Assembly (NCBI GenBank): GCA_963737625.1
Contig: CAVTTK010000002.1
Span: 1,178,001 to 1,242,000, forward strand
Source of the DNA: Bog-756 sp963737625
GTDB lineage: Bacteria > Actinomycetota > Acidimicrobiia > Acidimicrobiales > RAAP-2
Reading direction: 5' to 3'
Length of the DNA stretch: 64,000 bases
A model generated the notes under the pieces. The model was not told where the DNA came from and did not search any database. It worked only from the letters and a program-made list of their open reading frames with translations. Shown here piece after piece: positions 17,119-24,447 of this stretch; within the stretch, counting starts at the first letter, position 1, and each line of letters begins with the position of its first letter. Both the position numbers and the translations under genes were made by a program.

Positions 17119-18444
17119 ATGGCCAGTACGTCGACCATCTGGAGTGGGCCGTCGGACCGGGTGCCGGCGGGCCGGAACCCACTGGTGGGCGACGTGGCCG
17201 AGTTCGACGATCCCCGTGGCCTTGGTGTCATCGAGTTCGGCCCCGGGCACCGGATCGACTTCCACTGCACGGCCATCACCGACGGTTCCCGGCACATCGA
17301 TGTGGGGACGGTGGTGGCCTTCGAGGTCTCCGCCGGGCGTCTCGGCCGGCTCGAGGCCCATTCGGTCCGTCCCCTGCCCGGAGTGGCGCAACCCGGGGCG
17401 ACCTTGGTGCACGACACACCGGCGGACCCGGAACCGGCCGACGACCGGTCGGGGCCCGGGCCGGCAGACGACAGACCGGTGGTGGAGGCCCGGTCGGCCG
17501 AGGACGGGCGGGGTCAGGACGGGTGGAGTGCGGTCGTGCCGGGTGCGGTCGGGCCGGGTGCGGTGGTGCTGGACGAGGGTGAGGCGGACGGGGGTTCGCC
17601 GCCCGACGAGGAGTCCGGCCTGGACGCTCCCATCGAACTGCCCGGCCGGGAGGCCCTGCGTCGCGAGCTGGAGCGCCATGCCCAGCTCGCCGTTCCGGCC
17701 GCCGCCGCCGCTGCGTCCTCCGCCATCGAGCGGGAGCCGGGGGTCGCCCCGCCCGGTGGTCCGGACCGTCAGCCATCGGTCAGGGACGACGGCGCTCCAC
17801 CCGGGGCGCCGGTGGCGTCCGCATCGACAGTGACGTCGGTACCGCCCTGGGAGTCACCGGTGACCGGAGTCACGAGTGAACCGGCGGGCTCCGAGTCCGT
17901 GCCGACGGTCGGGTGGGGGAGCGCGGTTCCCGACGACACGCTGGCCGCCAGCCAGTGGCCGCTCGGTGGTTCAGGTGACCCAGCGCCCACGCACGCTGCA
18001 CCGGCCGGGATGGCCGTCGGATCCGGTGGACCTCAGCTCCCGGGAACGCCACTGGTCGTCACTCCGGCAACCGAGTCGGAGGCCGCGGACCCGGCGACGT
18101 CCGATCAGGCCGGCTCGCCGGAGCCATCGGGGTGGTCCTCGACGGTGGAGTCACCCGAGCCGTTGGCCGGTTCCGACGAGTCCGGCGCTGGCGAGCGGGG
18201 GGATGTCACGCCCCCCATGGGCACCCCGTCATCGTCAGACGGTGGGCCCGGGCCCGCGGCTCCGGCCGACCCTGTGCCGCCGCCTTCGCCGGCGGCACCC
18301 GAGCCCGCCCCGTCGCCGGCCGCCACCCCGGTCGGATCTCCCCACCCCAACTTCTGGACCCCCATGGCCAGACCATCCTCGGGACCCCCGCCCACCTGGC
18401 GCACGCCGGTCACGCCGCGCACGCCGCCCCCGGACGGCGACTGA
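17119..18444 (+). CDS. Cold-shock-domain protein with long disordered tail
   Basis: Of 441 residues, only about 25-95 look folded. GDVAEFDDPRGLGVIEF, IDFHCTAITDGSRHIDVGTVVAFEV and LGRLEAHSVRPL follow the five-strand cold-shock (OB) pattern, though the RNA-binding aromatic motifs are weak. The remaining 340 residues are Pro, Ala, Gly, Ser and Thr rich without hydrophobic runs. It begins 3 bases after hisG, so it is in the same operon. The last 340 bases overlap the 3' part of the reverse-strand transporter gene, which is also low complexity there, so the true end of one of the two proteins is uncertain. Function unknown beyond possible nucleic-acid binding. Confidence 0.72.
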   Translation: MASTSTIWSGPSDRVPAGRNPLVGDVAEFDDPRGLGVIEFGPGHRIDFHCTAITDGSRHIDVGTVVAFEVSAGRLGRLEAHSVRPLPGVAQPGATLVHDTPADPEPADDRSGPGPADDRPVVEARSAEDGRGQDGWSAVVPGAVGPGAVVLDEGEADGGSPPDEESGLDAPIELPGREALRRELERHAQLAVPAAAAAASSAIEREPGVAPPGGPDRQPSVRDDGAPPGAPVASASTVTSVPPWESPVTGVTSEPAGSESVPTVGWGSAVPDDTLAASQWPLGGSGDPAPTHAAPAGMAVGSGGPQLPGTPLVVTPATESEAADPATSDQAGSPEPSGWSSTVESPEPLAGSDESGAGERGDVTPPMGTPSSSDGGPGPAAPADPVPPPSPAAPEPAPSPAATPVGSPHPNFWTPMARPSSGPPPTWRTPVTPRTPPPDGD

Positions 18445-20078
18445 CCCGAGGCCTCGCCCTCCACGGCGAGGCCATCGGATCCCTGGTCGCCAGCACCGTC
18501 AGGGGCCGGCCCGGGCGCCGAATCGGCCCCGGGGTCGGGAACGTCCTCCCCGTAGGGATTGCCGAGGATGTTGCGGGCCATATCGATGACCACCGCGCTG
18601 TCGGCGTCCTCCTTGGTGACCACGCCCAGCAGGGGTGCGGCGAGCAGCCCGGTCAGGATCCCGGTCTCGGCCATGGACTCGGCCTGCACCACGCTCCATT
18701 CCCAGAGCCGACCGACCATGTCGGGGGTGGAGGCCCGGCGCGGCGGATACTTGAGCCAGCAGTTGACGATGGCATGGGCCAGCCCCGTGGCTGCGGGGAA
18801 CAGCCAGATCAGCCGATAGTTGCCGGTGGCGTCGATCACCACGGCGGCGATGTAGGCCAGGATCACGCTGCAGAGGTTGAACGGGGCGAGCAGGACCCCC
18901 AGCCGTTCACCCAGGCCGCCGGCCCGCGGGAGGAGCTGGAGGAGGAGGGGGGCCATCACGATGATGTACGCGCCGATGAACGGCGCCCCGATGTAGCTGA
19001 GGACCACGGCCTGCCAGAGGTGGGTGTCGAAGTACTGCACGCCGGCCAGAACGGCCCCGATGAGCGGCGCCCCGACGGCCAACTGCATGGGGGACAGCTT
19101 CCGGCTGAGGGGGACACCCAGGGCGATCCCGATGAGGAACACCGGGAGACCGGTGGCCAGTCCGGCGATGGTCTGGGCGCTGGCCCCGGCGTGCAGGACC
19201 CGCTGGAAGAAGAGGATGGCCACGTAGGCCGTCGAGCCGACACCCGACCAGAACAGGAGCGATCCGGCCACCAACACCTTGGCATTGGGTCCCGAGAGGA
19301 TGTCCCTCAGCTCGTCCCGGGTCGGTCGGGCCCGCTGCTTGCGGTCGACCTCGGCGCCGTAGGTGGCCGTCGGGGCCTCCCGGACCAGCACCAGGACCAG
19401 TACCCCGACCACCACCATGATCACGGCGGCCACCTGGAAGGGGAGGTTCCAGGTGGCCGGGTCGCTCTGCTTCCACGAGGCGATGACGGTGCCCTTGATG
19501 GTGAGGCTGGCCAGGGTGCCCAGCACCGTGGTGAGCAACAGGGCCTTGATCCATCGGCTCCGTCCGAACACCTCGGGCACCACGGCCACGTTGGTCAGGG
19601 TGAAGATGGCCGACGCCTGACCGGCGATGAGGATCATGAGCACCAACAGCCAGTATCCGTGGACCACGGTGAACATCCAGGTGGAGATGCCCATGACGAT
19701 GAGGCTGCCGGCCATGTACGGGGTGCGGCGTCCCACCCGGCTCTGGGTCCGGTCGCTGAGCCGCCCGGCCACCGGGTAGGTGAGCCAGCTCACCAGGCGG
19801 TCGGCAGTGAGGGCGAACGTCACGGCCAGTGCCCCCGACGCCCGTTGCTGGACGTAGAGGGTGATCAGCACCCCCGAGACGGCCAGGTTGGCCCGGGGAC
19901 CGACCAGCCCGATCGACAGCCCGATGAAGCTGCGGACCCGAGAGGCGTCGATCGGTCCCGGCCCGGTCGGATCAGGAGGACCTGAGGCCGGGGACGTCGG
20001 GCCGCCCGGGCGGTCGCCGGGGAGCTCGGGGACCGACCACGGCCCGGGCAGGGGCGGTTCTCCGGTGCCCCCGCTCAC
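18105..20078 (-). CDS. MFS transporter, GPH/sugar-symporter-like, with long C-terminal tail
   Basis: The 657-residue membrane protein has about 12 predicted membrane segments between residues 50 and 500. The cytoplasmic loop GRLSDRTQSRVGRRTPYM matches the signature of the glycoside-cation symporter and SLC45-type sugar transporters. The substrate cannot be named. About 40 N-terminal and 150 C-terminal residues are Pro/Gly/Ser-rich. The GTG start overlaps the stop of the DUF1844 gene (GTGA). The tail from about residue 540 is encoded antisense to the end of the cold-shock-domain gene, so it may be a chance read-through of high-GC frame rather than selected sequence. Confidence 0.82.
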   Translation of the reverse strand: MSGGTGEPPLPGPWSVPELPGDRPGGPTSPASGPPDPTGPGPIDASRVRSFIGLSIGLVGPRANLAVSGVLITLYVQQRASGALAVTFALTADRLVSWLTYPVAGRLSDRTQSRVGRRTPYMAGSLIVMGISTWMFTVVHGYWLLVLMILIAGQASAIFTLTNVAVVPEVFGRSRWIKALLLTTVLGTLASLTIKGTVIASWKQSDPATWNLPFQVAAVIMVVVGVLVLVLVREAPTATYGAEVDRKQRARPTRDELRDILSGPNAKVLVAGSLLFWSGVGSTAYVAILFFQRVLHAGASAQTIAGLATGLPVFLIGIALGVPLSRKLSPMQLAVGAPLIGAVLAGVQYFDTHLWQAVVLSYIGAPFIGAYIIVMAPLLLQLLPRAGGLGERLGVLLAPFNLCSVILAYIAAVVIDATGNYRLIWLFPAATGLAHAIVNCWLKYPPRRASTPDMVGRLWEWSVVQAESMAETGILTGLLAAPLLGVVTKEDADSAVVIDMARNILGNPYGEDVPDPGADSAPGPAPDGAGDQGSDGLAVEGEASGQSPSGGGVRGVTGVRQVGGGPEDGLAMGVQKLGWGDPTGVAAGDGAGSGAAGEGGGTGSAGAAGPGPPSDDDGVPMGGVTSPRSPAPDSSEPANGSGDSTVEDHPDGSGEPA

Positions 20079-20617
20079 CCGTCGCCGTCAGTTGGGGCCG
20101 CGGCGGACGGATCGGGGGCTCCCCCTGACGGCGCCCCGGGTGGTTCGCCGTCGCTGGACCCCCCGTTGGCGCCGGCGCCGGAGGCCACCTCGGCCCCGGC
20201 CCGCTGGGCCCCGTCGATCTGCACGTAGGCCAGACGCAGCTGGCTGAGCCCGTCCTTCAGGGGTTCCTCGGCCTCGCCCAGCCGACCTTCGAGACCGGTG
20301 ACCAGGCTGCCCAGGGCGTCGATGGCCACCCGGGCCTGGGCCAGCAGGGGAGGCTGCTGGGACAGGTACACCGCAGCCAGCTCGAACAGTCCGTAGCAGT
20401 GGTTGGCCACGACCACCTCGACCGGCGAATTGGCCAGCTCGGCCCGCATGGCCTCCACCTGTTCGGCCAGTTCCTCCTCGCTCAGGTCACCGGGCGCACC
20501 ACCGCCCTCTCCACCCCCCGCGGCGGGGGGGCCGGACCCGTCCGGTGTGCCGATTCCACCGGCCCCGGAGGGTCGGCCGACCGGTCGTTCGCCGTCAGGT
20601 GTCCATAGAGAGCTCAC
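20075..20617 (-). CDS. DUF1844 domain protein
   Basis: The 180-residue protein contains one conserved DUF1844 region (residues about 55-130: MRAELANSPVEVVVANHCYG, ELAAVYLSQQPPLL and the closing LSQLRLAYVQI). The flanks are Gly/Pro-rich. Function is unknown; members are commonly encoded next to infC in actinobacteria, as here, where the two are divergent. GTG 20617 is chosen because TAGGCT lies 7 bases upstream on the coding strand, the leaderless geometry of this genome. It is coupled to the MFS transporter gene. Confidence 0.85.
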   Translation of the reverse strand: MSSLWTPDGERPVGRPSGAGGIGTPDGSGPPAAGGGEGGGAPGDLSEEELAEQVEAMRAELANSPVEVVVANHCYGLFELAAVYLSQQPPLLAQARVAIDALGSLVTGLEGRLGEAEEPLKDGLSQLRLAYVQIDGAQRAGAEVASGAGANGGSSDGEPPGAPSGGAPDPSAAAPTDGDG

Positions 20618-20624
20618 GACTGGT

Positions 20625-20630
20625 AGCCTA
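20625..20630 (-). promoter_or_regulatory. Predicted -10 element, leaderless DUF1844 mRNA
   Basis: On the reverse strand TAGGCT ends 7 bases before the GTG at 20617. Confidence 0.5.
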
Positions 20631-20832
20631 AAGCACTGATAGACGAGGAAGCGGGGTCTCGACGTTGAAACCCCCACCCGGCCACGATGCAGTCCTCTCG
20701 ATGCAGGCAGTTCGGTGTGCGCCGGGTCCATGGGACCGGTTGGCGGCTGTGGTCGCTTCGGTCGGTGGTGGCTCCGCTCCTTTTTCATCGGCCACGGGAA
20801 GTCCGTGACCCGAAGACAGGGAGTGAAGTCGA

Positions 20833-21594
20833 ATAGCAGCCACCGTCACCACCAATGAACCTCGCATCAACGACCGCATCCGGGCCCGAGAGGTCCGACT
20901 GGTCGATCCCGACGGGGAACAGCTTGGGATCAAGCTGTTGCCTGAAGCCTTGGCCATCGCCCGAGACCTCGACCTCGACCTGGTCGAGGTGGCGCCCGGG
21001 GCCAATCCGCCCGTCTGTCGCATCATGGACTACGGGAAATTCAAGTTCGATGCCGCCCAACGGGCCAAGGAATCGAGACGCAAGGCGGTCCACGTAGGGA
21101 TCAAGGAGATGAAGTACCGGCCCAAGATCGGCGACGGCGACTTCGACACCAAGACCCGGCAGGTGGCCAAATTCCTCGAGGAGGGCCATAAGGTCAAGAT
21201 CACCATCATGTTCCGGGGCCGTGAGGTCTTCCACCCCGAACTGGGCAAGAAGATCCTGGATCGGATCGCCGACCAGATGGACGGGATGGGCAAGTCGGAG
21301 TCGGTTCCCCGCCTGGACGGCCGCAACATGGTCATGGTGCTGGCCCCCGACAAGCGGGCCAAGCAGTCGGCGGCGTCGAGGGAGCCGGGTCATAACGGGA
21401 ACGGTTCCGAGGCCAGGGCGGGAGCGGGTGGGGCCCAGGCCCCGGCCGTGGCGGCACCAGCAGCAACGGAGACGACAGCAGCACCGGAGACGACTGCGGT
21501 GGCACCAGCCCCGAGCACCCCGGTGGCCGCGGCACCAGCACAGGAGGCAGGGGAGGCAACCCCGGCCCAAAAGTCGAGTGAAGGAGAGGGTTGA
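20833..21594 (+). CDS. infC: Translation initiation factor IF-3, apparent AUA start
   Basis: IF-3 binds the 30S subunit and checks the start codon. The frame reads TNEPRINDRIRAREVRLVDP, the universal N-terminus, then IMDYGKFKFD, VGIKEMKYRPKIGD and the C-terminal domain. The conserved N-terminus has no ATG, GTG or TTG ahead of it before an in-frame TGA at 20824. The only plausible initiator is ATA 20833, which follows AGGGAG at 9 bases. Rare start codons (AUU in E. coli) let IF-3 control its own synthesis, so an AUA fits that logic. The protein is 253 residues; the last 75 are an Ala/Pro/Thr-rich tail not found in E. coli IF-3. The 215-base leader has no recognised structure. Confidence 0.9.
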   Translation: MAATVTTNEPRINDRIRAREVRLVDPDGEQLGIKLLPEALAIARDLDLDLVEVAPGANPPVCRIMDYGKFKFDAAQRAKESRRKAVHVGIKEMKYRPKIGDGDFDTKTRQVAKFLEEGHKVKITIMFRGREVFHPELGKKILDRIADQMDGMGKSESVPRLDGRNMVMVLAPDKRAKQSAASREPGHNGNGSEARAGAGGAQAPAVAAPAATETTAAPETTAVAPAPSTPVAAAPAQEAGEATPAQKSSEGEG

Positions 21595-21598
21595 CGCC

Positions 21599-21793
21599 AT
21601 GCCGAAGATGAAGACCGACAGTGGGGCACGCAAGCGGATCAAGGTGACCGGAAGCGGGCGTCTCCGTCGCCGGAAGGCCTTCCGTTCCCATCTCCTCGAG
21701 AACAAGTCGAGCGTGAGGAAGCGCCGCCTCGGTCGTGAGACCGACCTGGCCCCGGGCGATGCCCGCCAGGTCAAGCGGATGCTCGGGATGTAG
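21599..21793 (+). CDS. rpmI: 50S ribosomal protein L35
   Basis: This 64-residue basic ribosomal protein shows the family pattern MPKMKTDSGARKRIKVTGSG, then RRKAFRSHLLENKSS and the RQVKRMLGM end. It starts 4 bases after infC with AAGGAGAGGG about 8 bases upstream, so it belongs to the infC-rpmI-rplT operon. Confidence 0.96.
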   Translation: MPKMKTDSGARKRIKVTGSGRLRRRKAFRSHLLENKSSVRKRRLGRETDLAPGDARQVKRMLGM

Positions 21794-21799
21794 TCCCGG

Positions 21800-21825
21800 C
21801 GGCCGCTGCCCCCTCGCAGCGGCCG
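21800..21825 (+). terminator. 10-bp stem-loop between rpmI and rplT
   Basis: CGGCCGCTGC, a CCCCTC loop and GCAGCGGCCG form a perfect stem 7 bases after the rpmI stop. No T-run follows. In other bacteria the infC operon is controlled by L20, so this could be an attenuator or processing site as well as a terminator. The remaining gap to 22003 shows nothing else I can name. Confidence 0.5.
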
Positions 21826-22003
21826 TCCCCACCCGGCCCCGGGGTACACCGCCGCCGTGCGGCATACATCCGGCCGGGAGCGATTCCGGCGGTGCGGGCG
21901 GGATACCCGGGACGCCCCACAACATCGAGATGGCAATGCACCACGTTCCCGACACGCCGACCACCACCTAGTTCGATCAGGCCCACCGACAAAGGAGTTA
22001 CCC

Positions 22004-22390
22004 ATGGCCCGAGTCAAGCGCGCAGTACACGCCAAGAAGCACCATCGCGCCATCCTCGAGCAGGCGCAGGGCTACTACGGCAACAAGAGCCGTTCGTTCC
22101 GCGCTGCCAACGAGCAGGTAATGCACTCGATGCAGTACGCCTACCGCGACCGTCGTGCCCGGAAGGGCGACTTCCGGCAGCTGTGGATCCAACGGATCAA
22201 CGCCGCCGCCCGACTCAACGGGACCAGCTACAGCCGATTCATCGCCGGCCTCCACCGTGCCGACGTGGACGTCGACCGCAAGGTGCTCGCCGATCTCGCC
22301 GTGACCGAGCCCGAAGCCTTCGCCACGCTGGTGCAGGTGGCCAACGAGGCGCTGGCCACGGCGCCGGCTGGTGCCGAGGCCGGTTCCTGA
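22004..22390 (+). CDS. rplT: 50S ribosomal protein L20
   Basis: This 128-residue ribosomal protein organises 23S rRNA early in 50S assembly. The N-terminus ARVKRAVHAKKHHRAILEQA, YYGNKSRSFRAANEQV and LWIQRINAAARLNG are all family signatures. A strong AAAGGAG sits 6-7 bases before the ATG. The C-terminal 12 residues are Ala/Gly-rich and variable. The stop overlaps the apparent CTG start of the downstream methyltransferase. Confidence 0.96.
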   Translation: MARVKRAVHAKKHHRAILEQAQGYYGNKSRSFRAANEQVMHSMQYAYRDRRARKGDFRQLWIQRINAAARLNGTSYSRFIAGLHRADVDVDRKVLADLAVTEPEAFATLVQVANEALATAPAGAEAGS

Positions 22391-23337
22391 GTCAGATCGG
22401 ACTGGCCTACACCCACCAGCGCGTCCGACGGCTCCGCCAGCTCCTCCGCAAACGGAGCCTGCGGAGTGCGGAGGCGGCGCTGGTCGTCGAGGGACCCGAA
22501 CTGCTGTCGGTGGCCCTGGACGCGGGAGCGGCGGTTGAGTCGGTCTATGTCGCACCGGAGGGACGGGCCAACCATGCGGTCGCCGCCGTGGTGGATCGGG
22601 CCTTCGCTGGCGGTGTCCGGGTCTTCGACCTCGCACCCGGGGTCATCGAGCGGGTGTCCGACACCGTCCATCCCCAGCCGGTGCTGGCCGTGGTGGGATT
22701 CTCCCCGGCCCCCCTCGAGGTGGCCAGGGACCAGTCCGCGGTGATGGTCCTGGTCGACGTGCGTGACCCCGGCAACGCCGGCACCATGATCCGCATCGCC
22801 GACGCCGCCGGGATCGGCGTGGTGATCCACTGCGACGGGTCGGTCGATCCCACCAACCCCAAGACCGTGCGGTCGTCGGCCGGATCGATATTCCATCTGC
22901 CCGTGGTGGTCGGGGGCGATGCCGGCACGGTGATCGCCGCGTTGCAGCGATGGGAGCTCACGACGGTGGGCACTGCCGTCCGGGACGGGGCCGACTATGC
23001 CGAGTTCGACTGGCGCCGGCGGGTTGCCCTGGTGTTCGGGAACGAGGCCTCTGGCCTGGACGAGTCGCTGATGGGTGGGCTCGACGCCCGGGTGTCGATT
23101 CCCATGGTGGGCCGGGCCGAGTCCCTCAATGTGGCCGTGTCGGCTTCGGTCCTGTGCTTCGAGACCCTCCGTCAGCGACGCACGGGGGGCCCGACCGTCC
23201 GCACCTCGGGCCATCTCTCCGCCGACGCCGATCCACCAAGCACGGACGTCCCCGGCCTGCGCTCTACGATCTCGGGCATGAACGCGGCGCGCAACGTCCC
23301 CGAGAGCCCGACCGGAGCGGGGACCGGCCATGACTGA
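22387..23337 (+). CDS. TrmH/SpoU family RNA methyltransferase, apparent CTG start
   Basis: The 316-residue protein has the SPOUT methyltransferase motifs in order: DVRDPGNAGTMIRIADAAG (motif 1), LVFGNEASGLDESL (motif 2) and SIPMVGRAESLNVAVSASV (motif 3, part of the SAM-binding knot). The N-terminal RNA-binding domain begins YTHQRVRRLRQLLRKRS. No ATG, GTG or TTG lies at or before that domain; the frame's only suitable codon is CTG 22387, which shares bases with the rplT stop (CTGA) and has GAGG 7 bases upstream. The next in-frame GTG would remove about 38 conserved residues. It likely 2'-O-methylates rRNA or tRNA; the equivalent mycobacterial position holds tsnR. Confidence 0.86.
   Translation: MSQIGLAYTHQRVRRLRQLLRKRSLRSAEAALVVEGPELLSVALDAGAAVESVYVAPEGRANHAVAAVVDRAFAGGVRVFDLAPGVIERVSDTVHPQPVLAVVGFSPAPLEVARDQSAVMVLVDVRDPGNAGTMIRIADAAGIGVVIHCDGSVDPTNPKTVRSSAGSIFHLPVVVGGDAGTVIAALQRWELTTVGTAVRDGADYAEFDWRRRVALVFGNEASGLDESLMGGLDARVSIPMVGRAESLNVAVSASVLCFETLRQRRTGGPTVRTSGHLSADADPPSTDVPGLRSTISGMNAARNVPESPTGAGTGHD
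23265..23270 (+). promoter_or_regulatory. Predicted internal promoter ahead of pheS
   Basis: TACGAT lies inside the 3' end of the methyltransferase gene and ends 7 bases before an ATG at 23278. That ATG opens a 19-codon frame which ends at the pheS start (ATGACTGA). This could give a separate leaderless transcript for pheST. Confidence 0.4.
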
Positions 23338-24412
23338 TCCCGCCGACGGTCCTGCCGGCGTGGACATCGAGGCCATCGTCGATGAGGCCAGGCGGGCGGT
23401 GGCCGGCGCCGCCACCTCCGAGGAGATCCGCGGGGTGGCGGCCACCCTCACCGGCAAGAAGTCGGATCTGGCCCGGATCAGCCGCCACCTGGGTGGGCTC
23501 GGACCCGAGGAGCGCAAGGATCTGGGCCGGCGGCTGCACGAGGCCCGTGCCTCCATCGAACAGCTCGTGGAGTCCCGACGCTCCGAGATCGCCGACGTCG
23601 AGCTGGCCCGCGAGATGGCCGAGAGCCGGATCGATCTGACCGAGTTCATACCCGGATCGGTGCCTTTCCCGGCGGCCCGGGGCCATCTCAACCTGGTCTC
23701 CCAGACCCAGGCCTCCCTGGAGGACGTCTTCGTAGGCATGGGATTCGAGGTCGAAGAGGGTCCCGAGATCGAGACCGACTGGTACAACTTCGGTGCCCTC
23801 AACCTCCCGCCGGCCCATCCGGCCCGGGGCATGTGGGACACCTTCTACCTCGACCTCGGTGCCCCGGAGTCGACCCTGCTGCGGACCCACACCTCGCCCG
23901 TCCAGATCCATCTGATGGAGCGGGCCGTGGCCGGCGACCTCCTGCCCATCCATGCCGTGATGCCCGGACGCTGTTACCGGCGCGACACACCCGACGCCCG
24001 CCACCTCCCGGTGTTCCACCAGATCGAGGGCTTGGTGGTGGACCGGGGGATCAGCTTCGCCGACCTGGCGGGCACCATCGAGGTGTTCACGACGGCCTAT
24101 TTCGGCCCCGACATCCACTCGCGGCTGCGTCCGGCCTACTTCCCCTTCACCGAGCCGTCGGCGGAGTTCGAGGTGACCTGCACCATCTGCCTGGGTTCCG
24201 GATGCCAGACCTGCTCCCAGACCGGGTGGATCGAGCTCGGTGGGTGCGGCATGGTCGACCCCGCCGTCTTCGCCGCCGTCGGCATCGACCCCGACATCTG
24301 GTCCGGCTTCGCCTTCGGCTTCGGCATCGACCGGTGTGCCCAGATGCGCCATCAAATCGCCGATATGCGACTCCTGATCGACAATGACGTCCGCTTCCTG
24401 CGTCAGTTCTGA
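23330..24412 (+). CDS. pheS: Phenylalanyl-tRNA synthetase alpha subunit
   Basis: The 360-residue catalytic subunit of the alpha2-beta2 enzyme. A coiled-coil N-terminal arm is followed by the class II core: FIPGSVPFPAARGHLNLVSQ, motif 2 (RCYRRDTPDARHLPVFHQIE) and motif 3 (GFAFGFGIDRCAQMR). The sequence CTICLGSGCQTCSQTGW near residue 285 holds four cysteines in a zinc-ribbon-like arrangement. The ATG overlaps the preceding stop by 8 bases. pheT follows after 35 bases. Confidence 0.96.
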   Translation: MTDPADGPAGVDIEAIVDEARRAVAGAATSEEIRGVAATLTGKKSDLARISRHLGGLGPEERKDLGRRLHEARASIEQLVESRRSEIADVELAREMAESRIDLTEFIPGSVPFPAARGHLNLVSQTQASLEDVFVGMGFEVEEGPEIETDWYNFGALNLPPAHPARGMWDTFYLDLGAPESTLLRTHTSPVQIHLMERAVAGDLLPIHAVMPGRCYRRDTPDARHLPVFHQIEGLVVDRGISFADLAGTIEVFTTAYFGPDIHSRLRPAYFPFTEPSAEFEVTCTICLGSGCQTCSQTGWIELGGCGMVDPAVFAAVGIDPDIWSGFAFGFGIDRCAQMRHQIADMRLLIDNDVRFLRQF

Positions 24413-24447
24413 TGCCGGCCTGATGCGGACAGCCTGAGAGGACCGTC

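Noticed and set aside
20640..20832. L20- or IF-3-type leader control structure before infC
   Set aside because: Only a 5-bp hairpin (CACGG with CCGTG) and one T-run were found. They do not form a recognisable attenuator or the known infC leader fold.
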